Under the pieces are notes generated by a model, which worked only from the letters and a program-made list of their open reading frames with translations, had not been told where the DNA came from and did no database searches. From Micromonospora vinacea (lineage in GTDB: Bacteria; Actinomycetota; Actinomycetes; Mycobacteriales; Micromonosporaceae), in contig NZ_JADOTY010000001.1 of the NCBI RefSeq assembly GCF_015751785.1, positions 6,882,001 to 6,946,000 on the forward strand: DNA of 64,000 nucleotides, written 5' to 3'. Positions 1 through 8,500 of this stretch are shown here, piece by piece; the stretch's first letter is position 1, and each line of letters starts with the position of its first letter. Both the position numbers and the translations under genes were made by a program.

Positions 1-19
1 ATTCCTCTCCCACCAGCGT

Positions 20-745
20 GTGAGCGCGAAGGCCGTTCTCCTGCTTCACGGCGACACCGACTGCCCCCGGCAGTACCGCAGCCTGGCGAAGCTGTTCTTC
101 GACCGGGGATACAACGTGTGGGTGCCGCGCGCGCCAGGACGCGGTGTCGCCGACAGGTCGGCCCACGCGAAGCTCAACGCTGACGAGCTGGTCAGCTCGG
201 CGAACGACGCGTTAAACGTGGCGGCCGGCCTGGGCGACACGGTCGGCGTCGTGGGCATCTCCGGTGGAGGCGTGTTGGCCACCTGGCTGGTCGGCCACCG
301 TCCCGACGTCGTGCATCGTGCACTTCTCCTGTCACCCCTCTACAAACCCAACCCCGCCCGGGTGCCTGACCTCGTCGTCAAGCCATTCGCTGTCCTCTTC
401 GGATTCGGTTTCGTCCCGGACCGGGTCGACGGCGAGGGTTTGTCGTCCGCGGCGATGTCGCAATACCTGCGCATCGTCGGTAACTTCACGATCGATCCGA
501 AAAGCCCGCACCTGCGCGAGTTGGCGATCGTCACCTCGGCGAACGACGACTTCATCGATCTTCGGGCGGCGGCTGACATCCCGAGAGCCATCGCTGATCT
601 GAACGACACCTCCTTCACAGCGCACGAGTGGCCACGCGAGTCCGGAATCGGGCACGACGTCCTCGACCCTGAAGGACTACGGGGTCGGGCCGACGAGATC
701 AATCAGTATTATCTCGATCTCTACGAGGGGAACGAGTGGGCCTGA
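20..745 (+). CDS. Alpha/beta-hydrolase (esterase/lysophospholipase-like), probably 5'-truncated by the window edge
   Basis: Soluble alpha/beta-hydrolase, likely acting on an ester; the substrate cannot be told. The protein opens directly with beta strand and oxyanion motif (LLLHGDTDCP, residues 7-16). The nucleophile elbow G-I-S-G-G lies near residues 79-83, a candidate acid Asp sits in SANDDFID (about 172-179), and the catalytic His is in GIGHDVLD (about 210-217), so the triad looks complete. The reading frame stays open to the left edge of the window and no ribosome site precedes the GTG at 20; family members usually have 20-40 residues before this strand. I therefore think the true start is off the window. 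Remnants of a second, unrelated hydrolase follow on the other strand. Confidence 0.8.
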   Translation: MSAKAVLLLHGDTDCPRQYRSLAKLFFDRGYNVWVPRAPGRGVADRSAHAKLNADELVSSANDALNVAAGLGDTVGVVGISGGGVLATWLVGHRPDVVHRALLLSPLYKPNPARVPDLVVKPFAVLFGFGFVPDRVDGEGLSSAAMSQYLRIVGNFTIDPKSPHLRELAIVTSANDDFIDLRAAADIPRAIADLNDTSFTAHEWPRESGIGHDVLDPEGLRGRADEINQYYLDLYEGNEWA

Positions 746-754
746 CGCCACGCG

Positions 755-945
755 GCCCGAGGTCGTCGACCTTCAGCACCGCCGCGACCTCGCTCAGGTC
801 ATTGTCCAGTTGATCGTCGCGGCCGGGCAACCGATGCAGCTGGGCTGCGGGATCCCGCGGGCGCAGAGGTCGGCGTGGGACGGTGGAGCAGCCTCGTCCC
901 GGAGCCCATGGAACACGTGCACAGGTACGCCGGCGGCAACCGTGC
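755..945 (-). pseudogene. Frameshifted C-terminal remnant of an alpha/beta-hydrolase
   Basis: Read on the minus strand, this stretch gives the typical last third of a hydrolase: a strand leading into the acid residue (VPVHVFHGLRDEAAPPSHA), then, after a one-base frame change near 847, a segment ending in LPGRDDQLDNDLSEVAAVL. In relatives the second segment carries the catalytic His (GRDHQL); here it reads GRDDQL. No N-terminal half is present. Homology is recalled by motif, so the family call is moderate. It is unrelated in sequence to the intact hydrolase upstream. Confidence 0.45.
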
Positions 946-2212
946 GCCGACGTCGTCGGAGCGCTCGAACCCGTCGCCGGGCCAACCGCCCGGACCGACG
1001 AACGGGGCAGCTCGGCCTTCTGGCGCTGGCTATGCCCGCCGACTCGCTTCGGTGGCAGCGGCTCGTGCCGCTCGTTGTCGCCCCGCTGGCGACATTGGCC
1101 GCAGCGCATGGCGTGGTCGAGCGAAATACTCCCACCGGTCAGGAGAGTCGAGCGACCTTCTACCCAAGGCCGGCGTCGCGCTGCTGCTGACCGCCATGCT
1201 CACCGCCGCCATCAACACAAGCGACATAAGACGGTGGCGTGGGTTCGTCACATGGGTGCGGCGAGCTGGCTGGATCCGTGGTTCTACCGGTTGCACATCG
1301 TTTCGCCGTCGTTCGCGTCCCAGCCGACGTCCCCGGCGCCAGTGGTAGCTCACCAGGTCACGTCGTCGGTGGCGGCCGAGACGCCCGGCAGGCGCATAAC
1401 GGTCGAAGCCCGGATCGCTTTGTGGGCGTTGGCCTTCAGCGTCCTGCAGGCGATCACGGCCCTCGACGCCCTCGCTGTCGACGTCGCAGCTGGCACCTAG
1501 GGGGTTGGCTCGAGGCACATTCGTCGACGTCGCGCTCTGTTCGTCTGCGCAGCGGTCGGCCCTATCGGTGTGGCCTGCCGGACGTGCGTCGGCGGCACGT
1601 TCATCCGGGAGTTCACACCGTCGCCGCTCGGCCCGCGATCGGCTGTGGACCGCGCGTCGTTCTCGATCATCATCTTGCTCGACGAGCAGGGTGTGGCGAG
1701 CCGCGGACCTTTGGGAGGGGTGCCTTTGGCGGCTCGTCGTAGCCTCGGCGCATGTCGACCAAGGACCAGCAGGTGAAGCATGTGGTCGATTGGATGGCGC
1801 TAGGTGTGCTCGCACAGGACGTGGAAGCGGTGTCCAGCGCCAAACTGAATCTGGAGCTTGCTTTCAACCACGCCTGGCGCAGGTGGGCACCGGCGACACG
1901 CTTCCGAGTATCGCTGGCTCCCGGACCGATCCGGGAAATCTGTTCTGGATCGGCCTGACCAGGTCCGAAGGGCGCTAGGGCACCCGGTGCGGTGCGGCGT
2001 GGCGCAGCGAGCGCTGGTGCGAGCCGTATGTCACCTAAGAGGACTGGACCGTTGACGAGCGTCTTGAGCTGCACGCTGACGAACGGGCTTCGGTCCAGGA
2101 CTGCGATCGAGGCCCGGGGCCGCACATGCCTCGGCTCTGTCACCGCGATCGTCGAGCGTTGGCTCGACGGCCAGAGCCTGTCGTCGGTGCTGTATGAGGC
2201 AGGTTCTGACCG
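946..2212. other. No convincing gene; degraded intergenic DNA
   Basis: About 1.27 kb with no reading frame that looks like a real protein on either strand. The frames present are Arg/Ser/Pro-rich shadows typical of high-GC DNA. A short ATG frame at 1752-1958 (68 codons, with a plausible helical N-terminus) is the only candidate, and it lacks a good ribosome site. The stretch lies between two clear pseudogenes and is best read as decayed coding DNA. Confidence 0.4.
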
Positions 2213-2590
2213 TCAGTTGGTGGCGCCGACGCGGGTTGCGAGATCGCGAAGCCCTGCCGGAGTTGCTGTCGGGGCGTACAGCAGCGATGACACGAGGTCG
2301 CGGACCGAGGGGCGGTTGACCTCTTCGGGGGCGTGCCGTTTGCGGAGAGCAGGGCCTGAACGGCGCGGGCGGGCTTGCCGTGGTGGGTCAAAGCGCGGGC
2401 GGTGTCCACGCAGAAGCGGCCGTACCGTTCGGTGCTGGGCAACTCTGCCGGCCGTACGGTTTCCGCGCTACGCACTGCGGTGCCGGTATCGCCGAGCGCG
2501 GTGTAGACACCAGTCTTGTGGATGGCGACGGTTGCCGGATTCAGCGGGATGCGGTTCAACGTCGAGGTCAACCGCCACACGAGCGGCTGG
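2213..2590 (-). pseudogene. XRE-family/TPR transcriptional regulator, C-terminal remnant with frameshift
   Basis: The minus strand encodes the tail typical of actinobacterial helix-turn-helix/TPR regulators: a repeat helix (VYTALGDTGTAV), then LPSTERYGRFCVDTARAL and GKPARAVQALLSA. A frame change near 2325 is needed to continue into RHAPEEVNRPSVRDLV and LLYAPTATPAGLRDLATRVG, ending at a TGA at 2213-2215. The N-terminal HTH domain is gone. The family is recognised from the conserved tail. It is one of several broken genes in this accessory region. Confidence 0.6.
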
Positions 2591-3053
2591 ACCGCACCAA
2601 GCCTGGAAGACAAGTACATCGCCCAGGCGGTCAACTACACCGCCACTACCTCACCTTTCGGCGTCCTGCTCATCGGGACGTCAGGGCGCCGATTCGGCGC
2701 GCCGAAGATTCGGCACGAGTTCGTGATCATCGCTGATTTGTATATTTTCGCGAGGTAGGGCTGACCGTCACGGGGGCGCTCGATCGCACTCATGGACCAG
2801 CACGGCACTCCAGCCTAGTTAGGTAGCCATACAAATCAGCAGTATCCCGAGCCGGAAATTCTGCCCCCGATATGCCCAAGAGCTGGGCATGGTGCGCACA
2901 CCAGGATCAGCCGCCCCACCTGCAGCTTCTCAGTTATCAAGGCCCGCGATTGGGGTCCGAGGCAAGCAGTTCAGTCGACATCAACTAGGAGTTCAGAGCA
3001 CTAAGCGTATATTTACGGCGCAATCGGCCGAACATCACAGGAGGTATCGGATC
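2591..3053. other. Leader region of the I36-type inhibitor gene
   Basis: No gene is visible. The stretch is less GC-rich than its surroundings, with AT-rich patches near 2735-2755 and 2820-2850, and ends in a very strong ribosome site, AGGAGG at 3039-3044. It probably holds the promoter of the secreted inhibitor gene, but I cannot place a confident -35/-10 pair. Confidence 0.35.
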
Positions 3054-3536
3054 GTGCGAACCGCGAAGCGAGTCGCCGTCACCGTTGCGGCATTTGCAGT
3101 GTCGCTGTCGGGTATGACGGTGATCGCAACGAGCGCCCAAGCTTCAGCCAGCGACTGCCCTGCCAACCGTGTGTGCCTCTGGGAAAACCAGAACCAGGAC
3201 GGCGCGGGCGGAATCTTCATTGTGCAGGACAAGGCGCCAAATGGACGTTACTGCGACCTGGACCTCAATGACAACACGTTCAGCAACGGCCACCGCGTCT
3301 CCGACGCCACGTCCTCTGTCTACAACAAGACGGGATACAACATCTTCCTGTTCCAAAACCCGGCTCCTTACCGCTTTGCAACCAAAGCAGAAATTTTCTA
3401 CGTGGCACCGTACAGAAAGGTCGACAGCCTGAACAACGTGACGGTCACGCACGGAAACTACTACCCTGGCAACAATGCTTGGACCTACCCGAACGTTAAC
3501 TTCAGCGACAAGACCTCTGCCGTTTGCGACATGTAG
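3054..3536 (+). CDS. Secreted peptidase inhibitor, family I36-like
   Basis: Predicted exported 160-residue protein. The GTG start is chosen because AGGAGG lies nine bases upstream and the N-terminus is then a clean signal peptide: basic MRTAKR, a hydrophobic stretch to about residue 30, and a cleavage site after AQASA. The mature part begins with Cys and carries CPANRVCLWEN followed by a Gly-rich turn, the hallmark of actinobacterial I36 inhibitors (SMPI type), and ends in SDKTSAVCDM. Four Cys residues fit two disulfides. I36 members inhibit metalloproteases of the thermolysin type; that function is inferred from family. Asn, Lys and Tyr are more frequent than in nearby genes and GC is lower, which suggests acquisition. 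Confidence 0.8.
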   Translation: MRTAKRVAVTVAAFAVSLSGMTVIATSAQASASDCPANRVCLWENQNQDGAGGIFIVQDKAPNGRYCDLDLNDNTFSNGHRVSDATSSVYNKTGYNIFLFQNPAPYRFATKAEIFYVAPYRKVDSLNNVTVTHGNYYPGNNAWTYPNVNFSDKTSAVCDM

Positions 3537-3817
3537 CCGCCCCCTCTGCCATTTTGGATACCTTCATCCTTTCATCCAGTGCCAGAGGACACTCTTTAGT
3601 GCGCGACGGTGGAATTCGGCGACGGTCGCGCAATTGGACAATCCGCGGAACGGTTCGGGCGGGTTAAGCCCGCAGTGATCGGCGGCGCTCGCGACCGGAC
3701 GGCGGGCCGGATATCGAGGTCCATATGTGCCGGCAATTGGCGGAGCAGGCCGCTATGTCTGGCCGGATGCGATGCAAGGTCTGTATCGGACGGCGTAGGG
3801 CACTGACGCGCGCAGCA

Positions 3818-3975
3818 GCCGCGGGGCAGATACAACTCCCGGTCGATCAGCGTGCGCCCGACCGGGCTGGCATGGGCGAGGAACACCCCGAGCTGGCAGT
3901 TCTCCGTCCGCCCGGCCGTTACCCCCGTGCTTACGCTGCACCCCGGCGGACTTGATGCCCTCCTTCAGGAATCCG
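3818..3975 (-). pseudogene. IS701-family transposase fragment
   Basis: Minus-strand frames give, in order, GFLKEGIKSAGVQRKHGG, then after a frame change near 3920 TAGRTENCQLGVFLAHASPVG and RTLIDRELYLP. This matches the central part of IS701 transposases, around the first catalytic Asp and the strand that follows. Everything upstream and downstream of the element has been lost. No terminal inverted repeats can be seen. Confidence 0.6.
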
Positions 3976-4318
3976 CGTGGCGACATGCTCGGCCTTATGG
4001 CAGCCGTTGGGGCTGCCTGCTGCCCTTGCCATCGTCGCGGCGCTGCCGGCGGTCGCGGCGGCTGGAGCACGGGCGGCGCTGCGGGAATCGCAGCGGGCAA
4101 GCTGAGCGAAGGTGCGGTCGTGCGTGCCACGGTGCGGGATCATCGGCCGCCATCCCGGCACTGCCGCCCTTCGTAGCATCCTGTAGTCGATCAGTGACGG
4201 CAGGCGGGGAGATGTGTATGAGTCACGGCACTGCGGTTAAGGACCGAGAGGGCCAAGGGGAGACGGCCGGCGAGCCGGGATCTGAACGGTGACCGGGCCG
4301 AGTGCCAGGCCCGCACGA
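3976..4318. other. No gene recognised
   Basis: No reading frame here looks like a genuine protein. Frames on both strands are Ala/Arg-rich. The stretch lies between the IS701 fragment and the terminator of the sigma/anti-sigma pair. Confidence 0.35.
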
Positions 4319-4359
4319 GGCGGGGCCCCGGATCGCGCACCGCGATCCGGGGCCCCGCC
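4319..4359 (-). terminator. Strong stem-loop terminator of the sigma/membrane-protein operon
   Basis: A perfect 18-bp inverted repeat (arms 4319-4336 and 4342-4359, five-base loop) begins nine bases after the stop codon of the minus-strand gene at 4368. There is no U-tract, as is usual in actinobacteria. Confidence 0.85.
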
Positions 4360-4367
4360 AACGCGAC

Positions 4368-5264
4368 TCAGTCGTTCAAGCCGCAGTCCTTTGCCGGGTT
4401 CGGTGCGCAGGACAGCTTCGTGTAGCCGGCCGGCGGGGAAGCCTCCAGCTTTCCCAGGTTTCCGGCGGTGCGGGGCAGCCACTCGTAGTTGCTGGTGGTG
4501 GTGCCATTGAAGGTTTTGTGGATGAGGCGGACCGGCAGGTAAGACTCGGCGTCAACCCAGATCTGCATGGACTCCTCGGCGGCCTTCGCCTTGTCCATTG
4601 CGCTGTCCGGACCACCCAGCCATTGCAGGTGTACGGCTGGCTTGCCGTCGATCGACTCCTTGCCGACGAGCGTCAGCTTCCCGCTCTCGACCGCACGCCT
4701 GAGGTCGGCGGGGTTGAGCGCCGGTGGCAGCGACTGGACCGTGTTGCTGTCGAGCGCCTCAAGCCGGGTGACCTCGTACGTCCACCACTTCTTCTTGTCA
4801 TGGTTGAGTTCCACCGCGTTGGAGCCGTCCAGCACGACGGTGTACGAGCGCGTGTCGCCGAAGAAAATCCGGTTGTCCTGCCGCTCCCGCTTGGTTGTCG
4901 GGTCGCTCCAGAGTTCGGTCATGCTGGCGGCCTTGCCGTCGCGTCCCTCGTGTGAGGAGCTCTCGTGCTGGACGTAGCCGGGCGCGTCAGCCAGGGCGGC
5001 ACCGGTCCGCTCGGCAACGAAACCGACAGTGAGCATGTCGGGGGTTTCCGGGGCGGTGCCTTGTGGAGCGAAGGCCAGCGAGGCGCCCAGTGCGATAGCG
5101 GCAATCACCGGAACGGCACCGGCAATGCCCAGCGCCCGGTTGCGGCGTTTGTTCCTACGGTGCAGGGTCTCGATGAGCCCCGAGGGTGCGGTCATTTGGT
5201 GCATCTCCTCATGTAGCCGGTCGCCCAGCAGTCGACCCAGCTGATCGTCGTCGAGAGCGGTCAT
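4368..5264 (-). CDS. Membrane-anchored partner of the adjacent sigma factor (CU044_5270-like protein)
   Basis: 298-residue protein with a short cytoplasmic N-terminus (DDQLGRLLGDRLHEEMHQMT), basic residues RRNKRRNR, one transmembrane helix at about residues 45-66, and a large extracytoplasmic domain rich in Trp and Tyr with two Cys near the C-terminus (SCAPNPAKDCG). It overlaps the upstream sigma gene by four bases (ATGA), so the two are translationally coupled. Position and topology suggest an anti-sigma factor or an envelope sensor. It lacks the HxxxCxxC zinc anti-sigma motif, so regulation of the sigma factor is inferred only. The outer domain resembles actinobacterial CU044_5270-family proteins. 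Confidence 0.7.
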   Translation of the reverse strand: MTALDDDQLGRLLGDRLHEEMHQMTAPSGLIETLHRRNKRRNRALGIAGAVPVIAAIALGASLAFAPQGTAPETPDMLTVGFVAERTGAALADAPGYVQHESSSHEGRDGKAASMTELWSDPTTKRERQDNRIFFGDTRSYTVVLDGSNAVELNHDKKKWWTYEVTRLEALDSNTVQSLPPALNPADLRRAVESGKLTLVGKESIDGKPAVHLQWLGGPDSAMDKAKAAEESMQIWVDAESYLPVRLIHKTFNGTTTSNYEWLPRTAGNLGKLEASPPAGYTKLSCAPNPAKDCGLND

Positions 5265-5779
5265 TGGAAAGCCCTCCTGCCGTTGGTTTCGTGGAAGTCG
5301 CCGAGTAGTTCGCGCAGCCGCGACAATGCGCGGGAGGTGTACGACTTGACCGTTCCGCTCGAGCAGTCGAGCAATTCGGCTGTCTGCTCGACGGACAGAT
5401 CCTCGAAATAGCGGAGCACGATCACCTGCCGTTGCCGAACCGGCAGTTTCCTGATCGCATCGGTGACCATCCGCCGGTCCCCGATCCCGGCCAATCCGGG
5501 GTCGTCGGAGCGGAAGGCATTGGTGTCCTCCGGCAGTGCGGTCTCGCGGGGCCGCCTCAACAAGGCTCTGATCCGGTCACGTGACAGATTGATCATGACG
5601 TGCCGGACGTACGACTCGGGTGCGTGGCAGGCCTTCGACCAGCGGCGCATCGTACGGAGCAGGGCTGTCTGCAGCAGGTCCTCGGCATGGCCACGGTCCC
5701 CGGTCAGGAGGTACGCGAGGCGCAGAAGCGCTGCTGACTTCTGCTCGACGAATGTGTCGAAGCTCGGATCAACTCTCAC
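5261..5779 (-). CDS. ECF RNA polymerase sigma factor, SigE-like family
   Basis: 172-residue sigma-70 family factor of extracytoplasmic-function type. Region 2 spans about residues 8-75 (FVEQKSAALLRLAYLLTGD and AEDLLQTALLRTMRRW). Region 4 spans about 110-160, with the helix-turn-helix DLSVEQTAELLDCSSGTVKSYTSRAL. The family is the short SigE-like type common in Micromonospora and Streptomyces. It starts at GTG 5779 and its stop overlaps the next gene's ATG (ATGA). It should direct core RNA polymerase to the promoters of its regulon, probably including its own operon. Confidence 0.88.
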   Translation of the reverse strand: MRVDPSFDTFVEQKSAALLRLAYLLTGDRGHAEDLLQTALLRTMRRWSKACHAPESYVRHVMINLSRDRIRALLRRPRETALPEDTNAFRSDDPGLAGIGDRRMVTDAIRKLPVRQRQVIVLRYFEDLSVEQTAELLDCSSGTVKSYTSRALSRLRELLGDFHETNGRRAFQ

Positions 5780-5787
5780 GGGGCTAA

Positions 5788-5801
5788 GAACTCCGCAGTT
5801 C
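5788..5801. promoter_or_regulatory. Short palindrome just ahead of the sigma gene start
   Basis: GAACT, a four-base spacer, then AGTTC. It lies eight bases upstream of the GTG start of the sigma gene, so it overlaps where a ribosome site would be. It could be an operator or a small mRNA hairpin; chance is possible for a repeat this short. Confidence 0.25.
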
Positions 5802-6021
5802 CAACGGTGGTTGCCATGATCGGTCGGCGGGGAAGAACAACTCGGGTAGCGATCCGTGGCCGTGGCGCATGTGACCGGTCCGCCGCGTGGGCATGCTCGT
5901 CTCGGCGCGCACCGGGCACGGGACCTGCCGTGCCCGTCAGGATGGCGCGGTTGCAGAAGGCGTGGAGGCTGTCCTGCCCCTGGTCTTCTCGGCGAGCGCG
6001 AGCGCCCTCATCAGGCGGGGC

Positions 6022-6198
6022 CTGCGACTTCGACAGTTGCCGGATCCCGAGCTGCTCGACCAGCTTCTCCACCGGCCGCGTCGACACTCCGAGCAGATAC
6101 GACGTCGCCACCACCGCCTGCTCGGCCCGCCGGCGGTGCGTCAGCAGCCAGTCCGGGAAGTAGGAGCCCTGCCGCAGCTTCGGGTCTGACTTGGTCGT
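6022..6198 (-). pseudogene. IS256-family transposase fragment
   Basis: The minus strand reads PKLRQGSYFPDWLLTHRRRA followed by EQAVVATSYLLGVSTRPVEK and LVEQLGIRQLSKSQ. This is the segment in IS256 (mutator-type) transposases between the start of the catalytic domain and the first catalytic Asp. The frame dissolves on both sides and no inverted repeats are visible. A second, non-overlapping IS256 fragment lies near 27.2 kb. Confidence 0.75.
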
Positions 6199-6373
6199 CT
6201 TGAAGGATCGACGCGATGGCCGTCTCTCATCTACGCAATACGCCCATCAGGGCAAGTCGTACACCACTTCCGTGGACGCAACGGCCGGCGCTGAGCGGTC
6301 ATCCAGTCAGGCCGGCGACACCGGCCGTCGTCAACAGCCGGGCCAGGACGTGAGTCGGTTTGGCGACCGGACA

Positions 6374-6417
6374 CCGGCGTGGCCCCCGCCGCTGGAGGGA
6401 AGCGGGGGCCACGCCGG
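6374..6417. terminator. Stem-loop terminator
   Basis: A perfect 16-bp stem (6374-6389 with 6402-6417) and a 12-base loop. It lies 155 bases beyond the stop of the minus-strand GNAT gene, the nearest gene it could serve. The flanking 6200-6570 has no recognisable gene. Confidence 0.6.
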
Positions 6418-6571
6418 GGATCTGGGACGGCCGACGGGATGCCGGCCATGATCGGCTCCTGCCCCTTGCGTGAAGGCAGGACCCGACAAAGACGTTAGCG
6501 TCACGCAGTGGAAGGATTCTTCCCTGTTAGGGAACGCGGCGGCTCTACCCACCACAACTGCCGCTGCGGTG

Positions 6572-7063
6572 TCAGGCCGCGTCATCGATGATGGCGCGAA
6601 AGCGACTCGCCAGGCGGATGGCCCGAAAGTTTCCCGACATGATCCGGGCTTGTTGAACGGGGTGGCCATGCGCGGCGGCGAGACCGGCCACGTGCCGGGC
6701 CACCGCGGTGCCGACTCCACGGCCCTGCCATGCGTCAGCGATCAACAGGGCGATCTCTGGCGGTCCGCAGTCCTGCCACAACAGGTGGGCAAGACCGATC
6801 AGCCCTGGCCGCTGCGGACAGGCGATGAGAAACGTGTAGCCGCGATCAGGGTCGATCAGATGTCGCCACTCGGCGTGGCGGATCCGGTCTCGCGACGCGT
6901 GGTAGCGGGCCCTGCGGCTCTCGGCGGAGCATTCCCAGCGGTGCAGGTGGTTGGCCGCCTCGAGATCGGTAAGTGTGGCTCGGCGAAGGCGTAGTCGTAG
7001 CCCGGCAGCTGTCACCACGTCCACGTTGTCGTGCTGACTCTCAACGAGGATCCCCTGCTGCAC
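6572..7063 (-). CDS. GNAT-family N-acetyltransferase
   Basis: 163-residue single-domain protein of the acetyl-CoA-dependent N-acetyltransferase fold. The acetyl-CoA binding motif A is clear at about residues 113-127 (Q-G-R-G-V-G-T-A-V-A), preceded by the beta strand EIALLIADAWQ. Motif B appears as QQARIMSGNFRAIRLASRFR. The substrate is unknown. The GTG start at 7063 is the furthest upstream; a GTG about 16 codons inside is possible. It stands alone, between an IS256 remnant and a broken SDR gene. Confidence 0.75.
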   Translation of the reverse strand: MQQGILVESQHDNVDVVTAAGLRLRLRRATLTDLEAANHLHRWECSAESRRARYHASRDRIRHAEWRHLIDPDRGYTFLIACPQRPGLIGLAHLLWQDCGPPEIALLIADAWQGRGVGTAVARHVAGLAAAHGHPVQQARIMSGNFRAIRLASRFRAIIDDAA

Positions 7064-7254
7064 GAATAAACTCCAAGGCTGGTAACGAAGGCCGTTCCCA
7101 GAATGACAGCGCCAACTTCAAACGGACTGTATGCCGAGTGAACGAGACTGGTCTCCGTGCGAGCGAAAAACCTCGTTCTCCGGTGAACCACTGTGGGGCT
7201 GAGATTCGTGACCTGAGCGGAAGACTTTCCGCGCCAAAAGAATGTGTGAAGAAT

Positions 7255-7545
7255 GTGAGAGTTCTTGTCGTGGGTGCCACCCAGGGCATTGGCCGCGAAT
7301 TGGCCGCCGAGTACGCCCGGCGGGGCAAGAGGTATCACCGGACGGTGGAGCGGGCCGAGGCCGAGGCGGCGCGGCTTGAAGCCGAAACCGGAAGCTCTGT
7401 GTCTGGGTCAGGGCTCGACCTGTCCCGGCCGGACTCGGTGGCGGGCGCGCTCGTTAGGCGGCGAGGCCCGCTCGCTGATCATCCGGGCGATCAAGCTTTC
7501 GCCCATTCGCGATGCGTCGTCTCACCCGCCCCTGTGAGCGTTCAC
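7255..7545 (+). pseudogene. Short-chain dehydrogenase/reductase N-terminal remnant
   Basis: Starts like an SDR with VRVLVVGATQGIGRELAAEY, containing the Rossmann motif G-A-T-Q-G-I-G, followed by RAEAEAARLEAETG and GLDLSRPDSVAGAL. After about 7470 the frame changes (RSLIIRAIKL in another frame) and the protein ends without the Ser-Tyr-Lys catalytic part. It is a truncated, frameshifted gene; no product is expected. Confidence 0.6.
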
Positions 7546-7660
7546 TTCTCGTCAAGAGCGGGCCGATACGGTTGCCGGAATAGGTCTGGATTTCATTGAG
7601 ACGCCCGACGGTCGGCGTGGCCTCCGCCACATCAATATGCAAAGGATCAAGAAACGAGCC

Positions 7661-8320
7661 ATGGCAGACAGTCGTGACATGTACCTCGTCCACAGCGCCT
7701 TCCGGCGCGAGTTTCCCGCTGCTGCGGCACTCGCCCGGACCGTGGCCGCGAACGACAGCGCCACCGCCTCCCGGGTCGCCGAGCACGTGCTCCTGCTCAC
7801 CGGTTTGTTGAACCTGCATCACGCCGGGGAGGACGAGAAGGTATGGCCGAAACTGCTGCAACGCGGCCCGAACGAGATCGCGCCGTTGGTCGAGACCATG
7901 GAACGTCAGCACGAGGGCCTGCATGAGGCACTGGTCGAGGTGGAGAGGCTGGCCACCGTGTGGCGCTGGAGGGCGACGTCGGCTGACCGTGACGCGGTGG
8001 CCTCGGCCGTCGACGCCATGATTCCGCCGATGCTGGAGCACCTGGTCACCGAGGAGACGCACCTGCTGGCGTTGATCGACAAATACCTGACCGACAAGGA
8101 GTGGGCCGAGGTGGGCGCGGCCGCGATGGCCTCGATGCCGAAGAGCCTGTTGCCCATGGCCTTCGGGATGGTGCTGCGCGACGGCACGCCCGAGTACGTC
8201 GCAGGTCTCAAGGCGGTAGTCCCGGGTCCGGCCTGGTTCGTGCTCTCCCGGATCGGGCCGGGTGCGTACACCCGATACGCCCGTCGTCTGGGCCTGGACA
8301 AGGTGCCTAACGCCGCCTGA
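7661..8320 (+). CDS. Hemerythrin HHE-domain protein
   Basis: 219-residue cytosolic protein. The first two thirds are a four-helix hemerythrin-like bundle with metal-ligand candidates in order: His in LVHSAFRREF, His-His-x-x-x-Glu in NLHHAGEDEKVW, His residues in ERQHEGLHEAL, and His/Glu in LEHLVTEETHLL. Such domains bind a di-iron centre and act in oxygen, NO or redox sensing. The C-terminal third is typical of actinobacterial relatives and has no known catalytic motif. I chose ATG 7661 to match the family N-terminus (MADSRDMYLVH); an in-frame ATG at 7637 is possible. It is a single gene closed by a strong terminator. Confidence 0.82.
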   Translation: MADSRDMYLVHSAFRREFPAAAALARTVAANDSATASRVAEHVLLLTGLLNLHHAGEDEKVWPKLLQRGPNEIAPLVETMERQHEGLHEALVEVERLATVWRWRATSADRDAVASAVDAMIPPMLEHLVTEETHLLALIDKYLTDKEWAEVGAAAMASMPKSLLPMAFGMVLRDGTPEYVAGLKAVVPGPAWFVLSRIGPGAYTRYARRLGLDKVPNAA

Positions 8321-8341
8321 CCGGGCATTGACAGCTAAGTG

Positions 8342-8380
8342 GATGAAAGGGCAGCCAGGAAACCTGGCTGCCCTTTCATC
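8342..8380 (+). terminator. Rho-independent terminator of the hemerythrin gene
   Basis: A perfect 18-bp stem (8342-8359 with 8363-8380) and an AAA loop, 21 bases after the hemerythrin stop codon. The end of the stem is T-rich. It is one of the cleanest terminators in the window. Confidence 0.9.
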
Positions 8381-8500
8381 GGGGATCCGAACTCGTGACC
8401 TCGTCGGAAATGGTCAGTAGAAATCAACTGCGGTTCGACATGCTCGACTGGGGGTTGCCGGAGGGCTGCTGATGTCATTCGTGGTCACCGAGGAGCTGTA

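Noticed and set aside
1030..1815. Long minus-strand frame in the first intergenic region
   Set aside because: Arg/His/Ala-rich, with no motif and no ribosome site; it is not a protein I can support.
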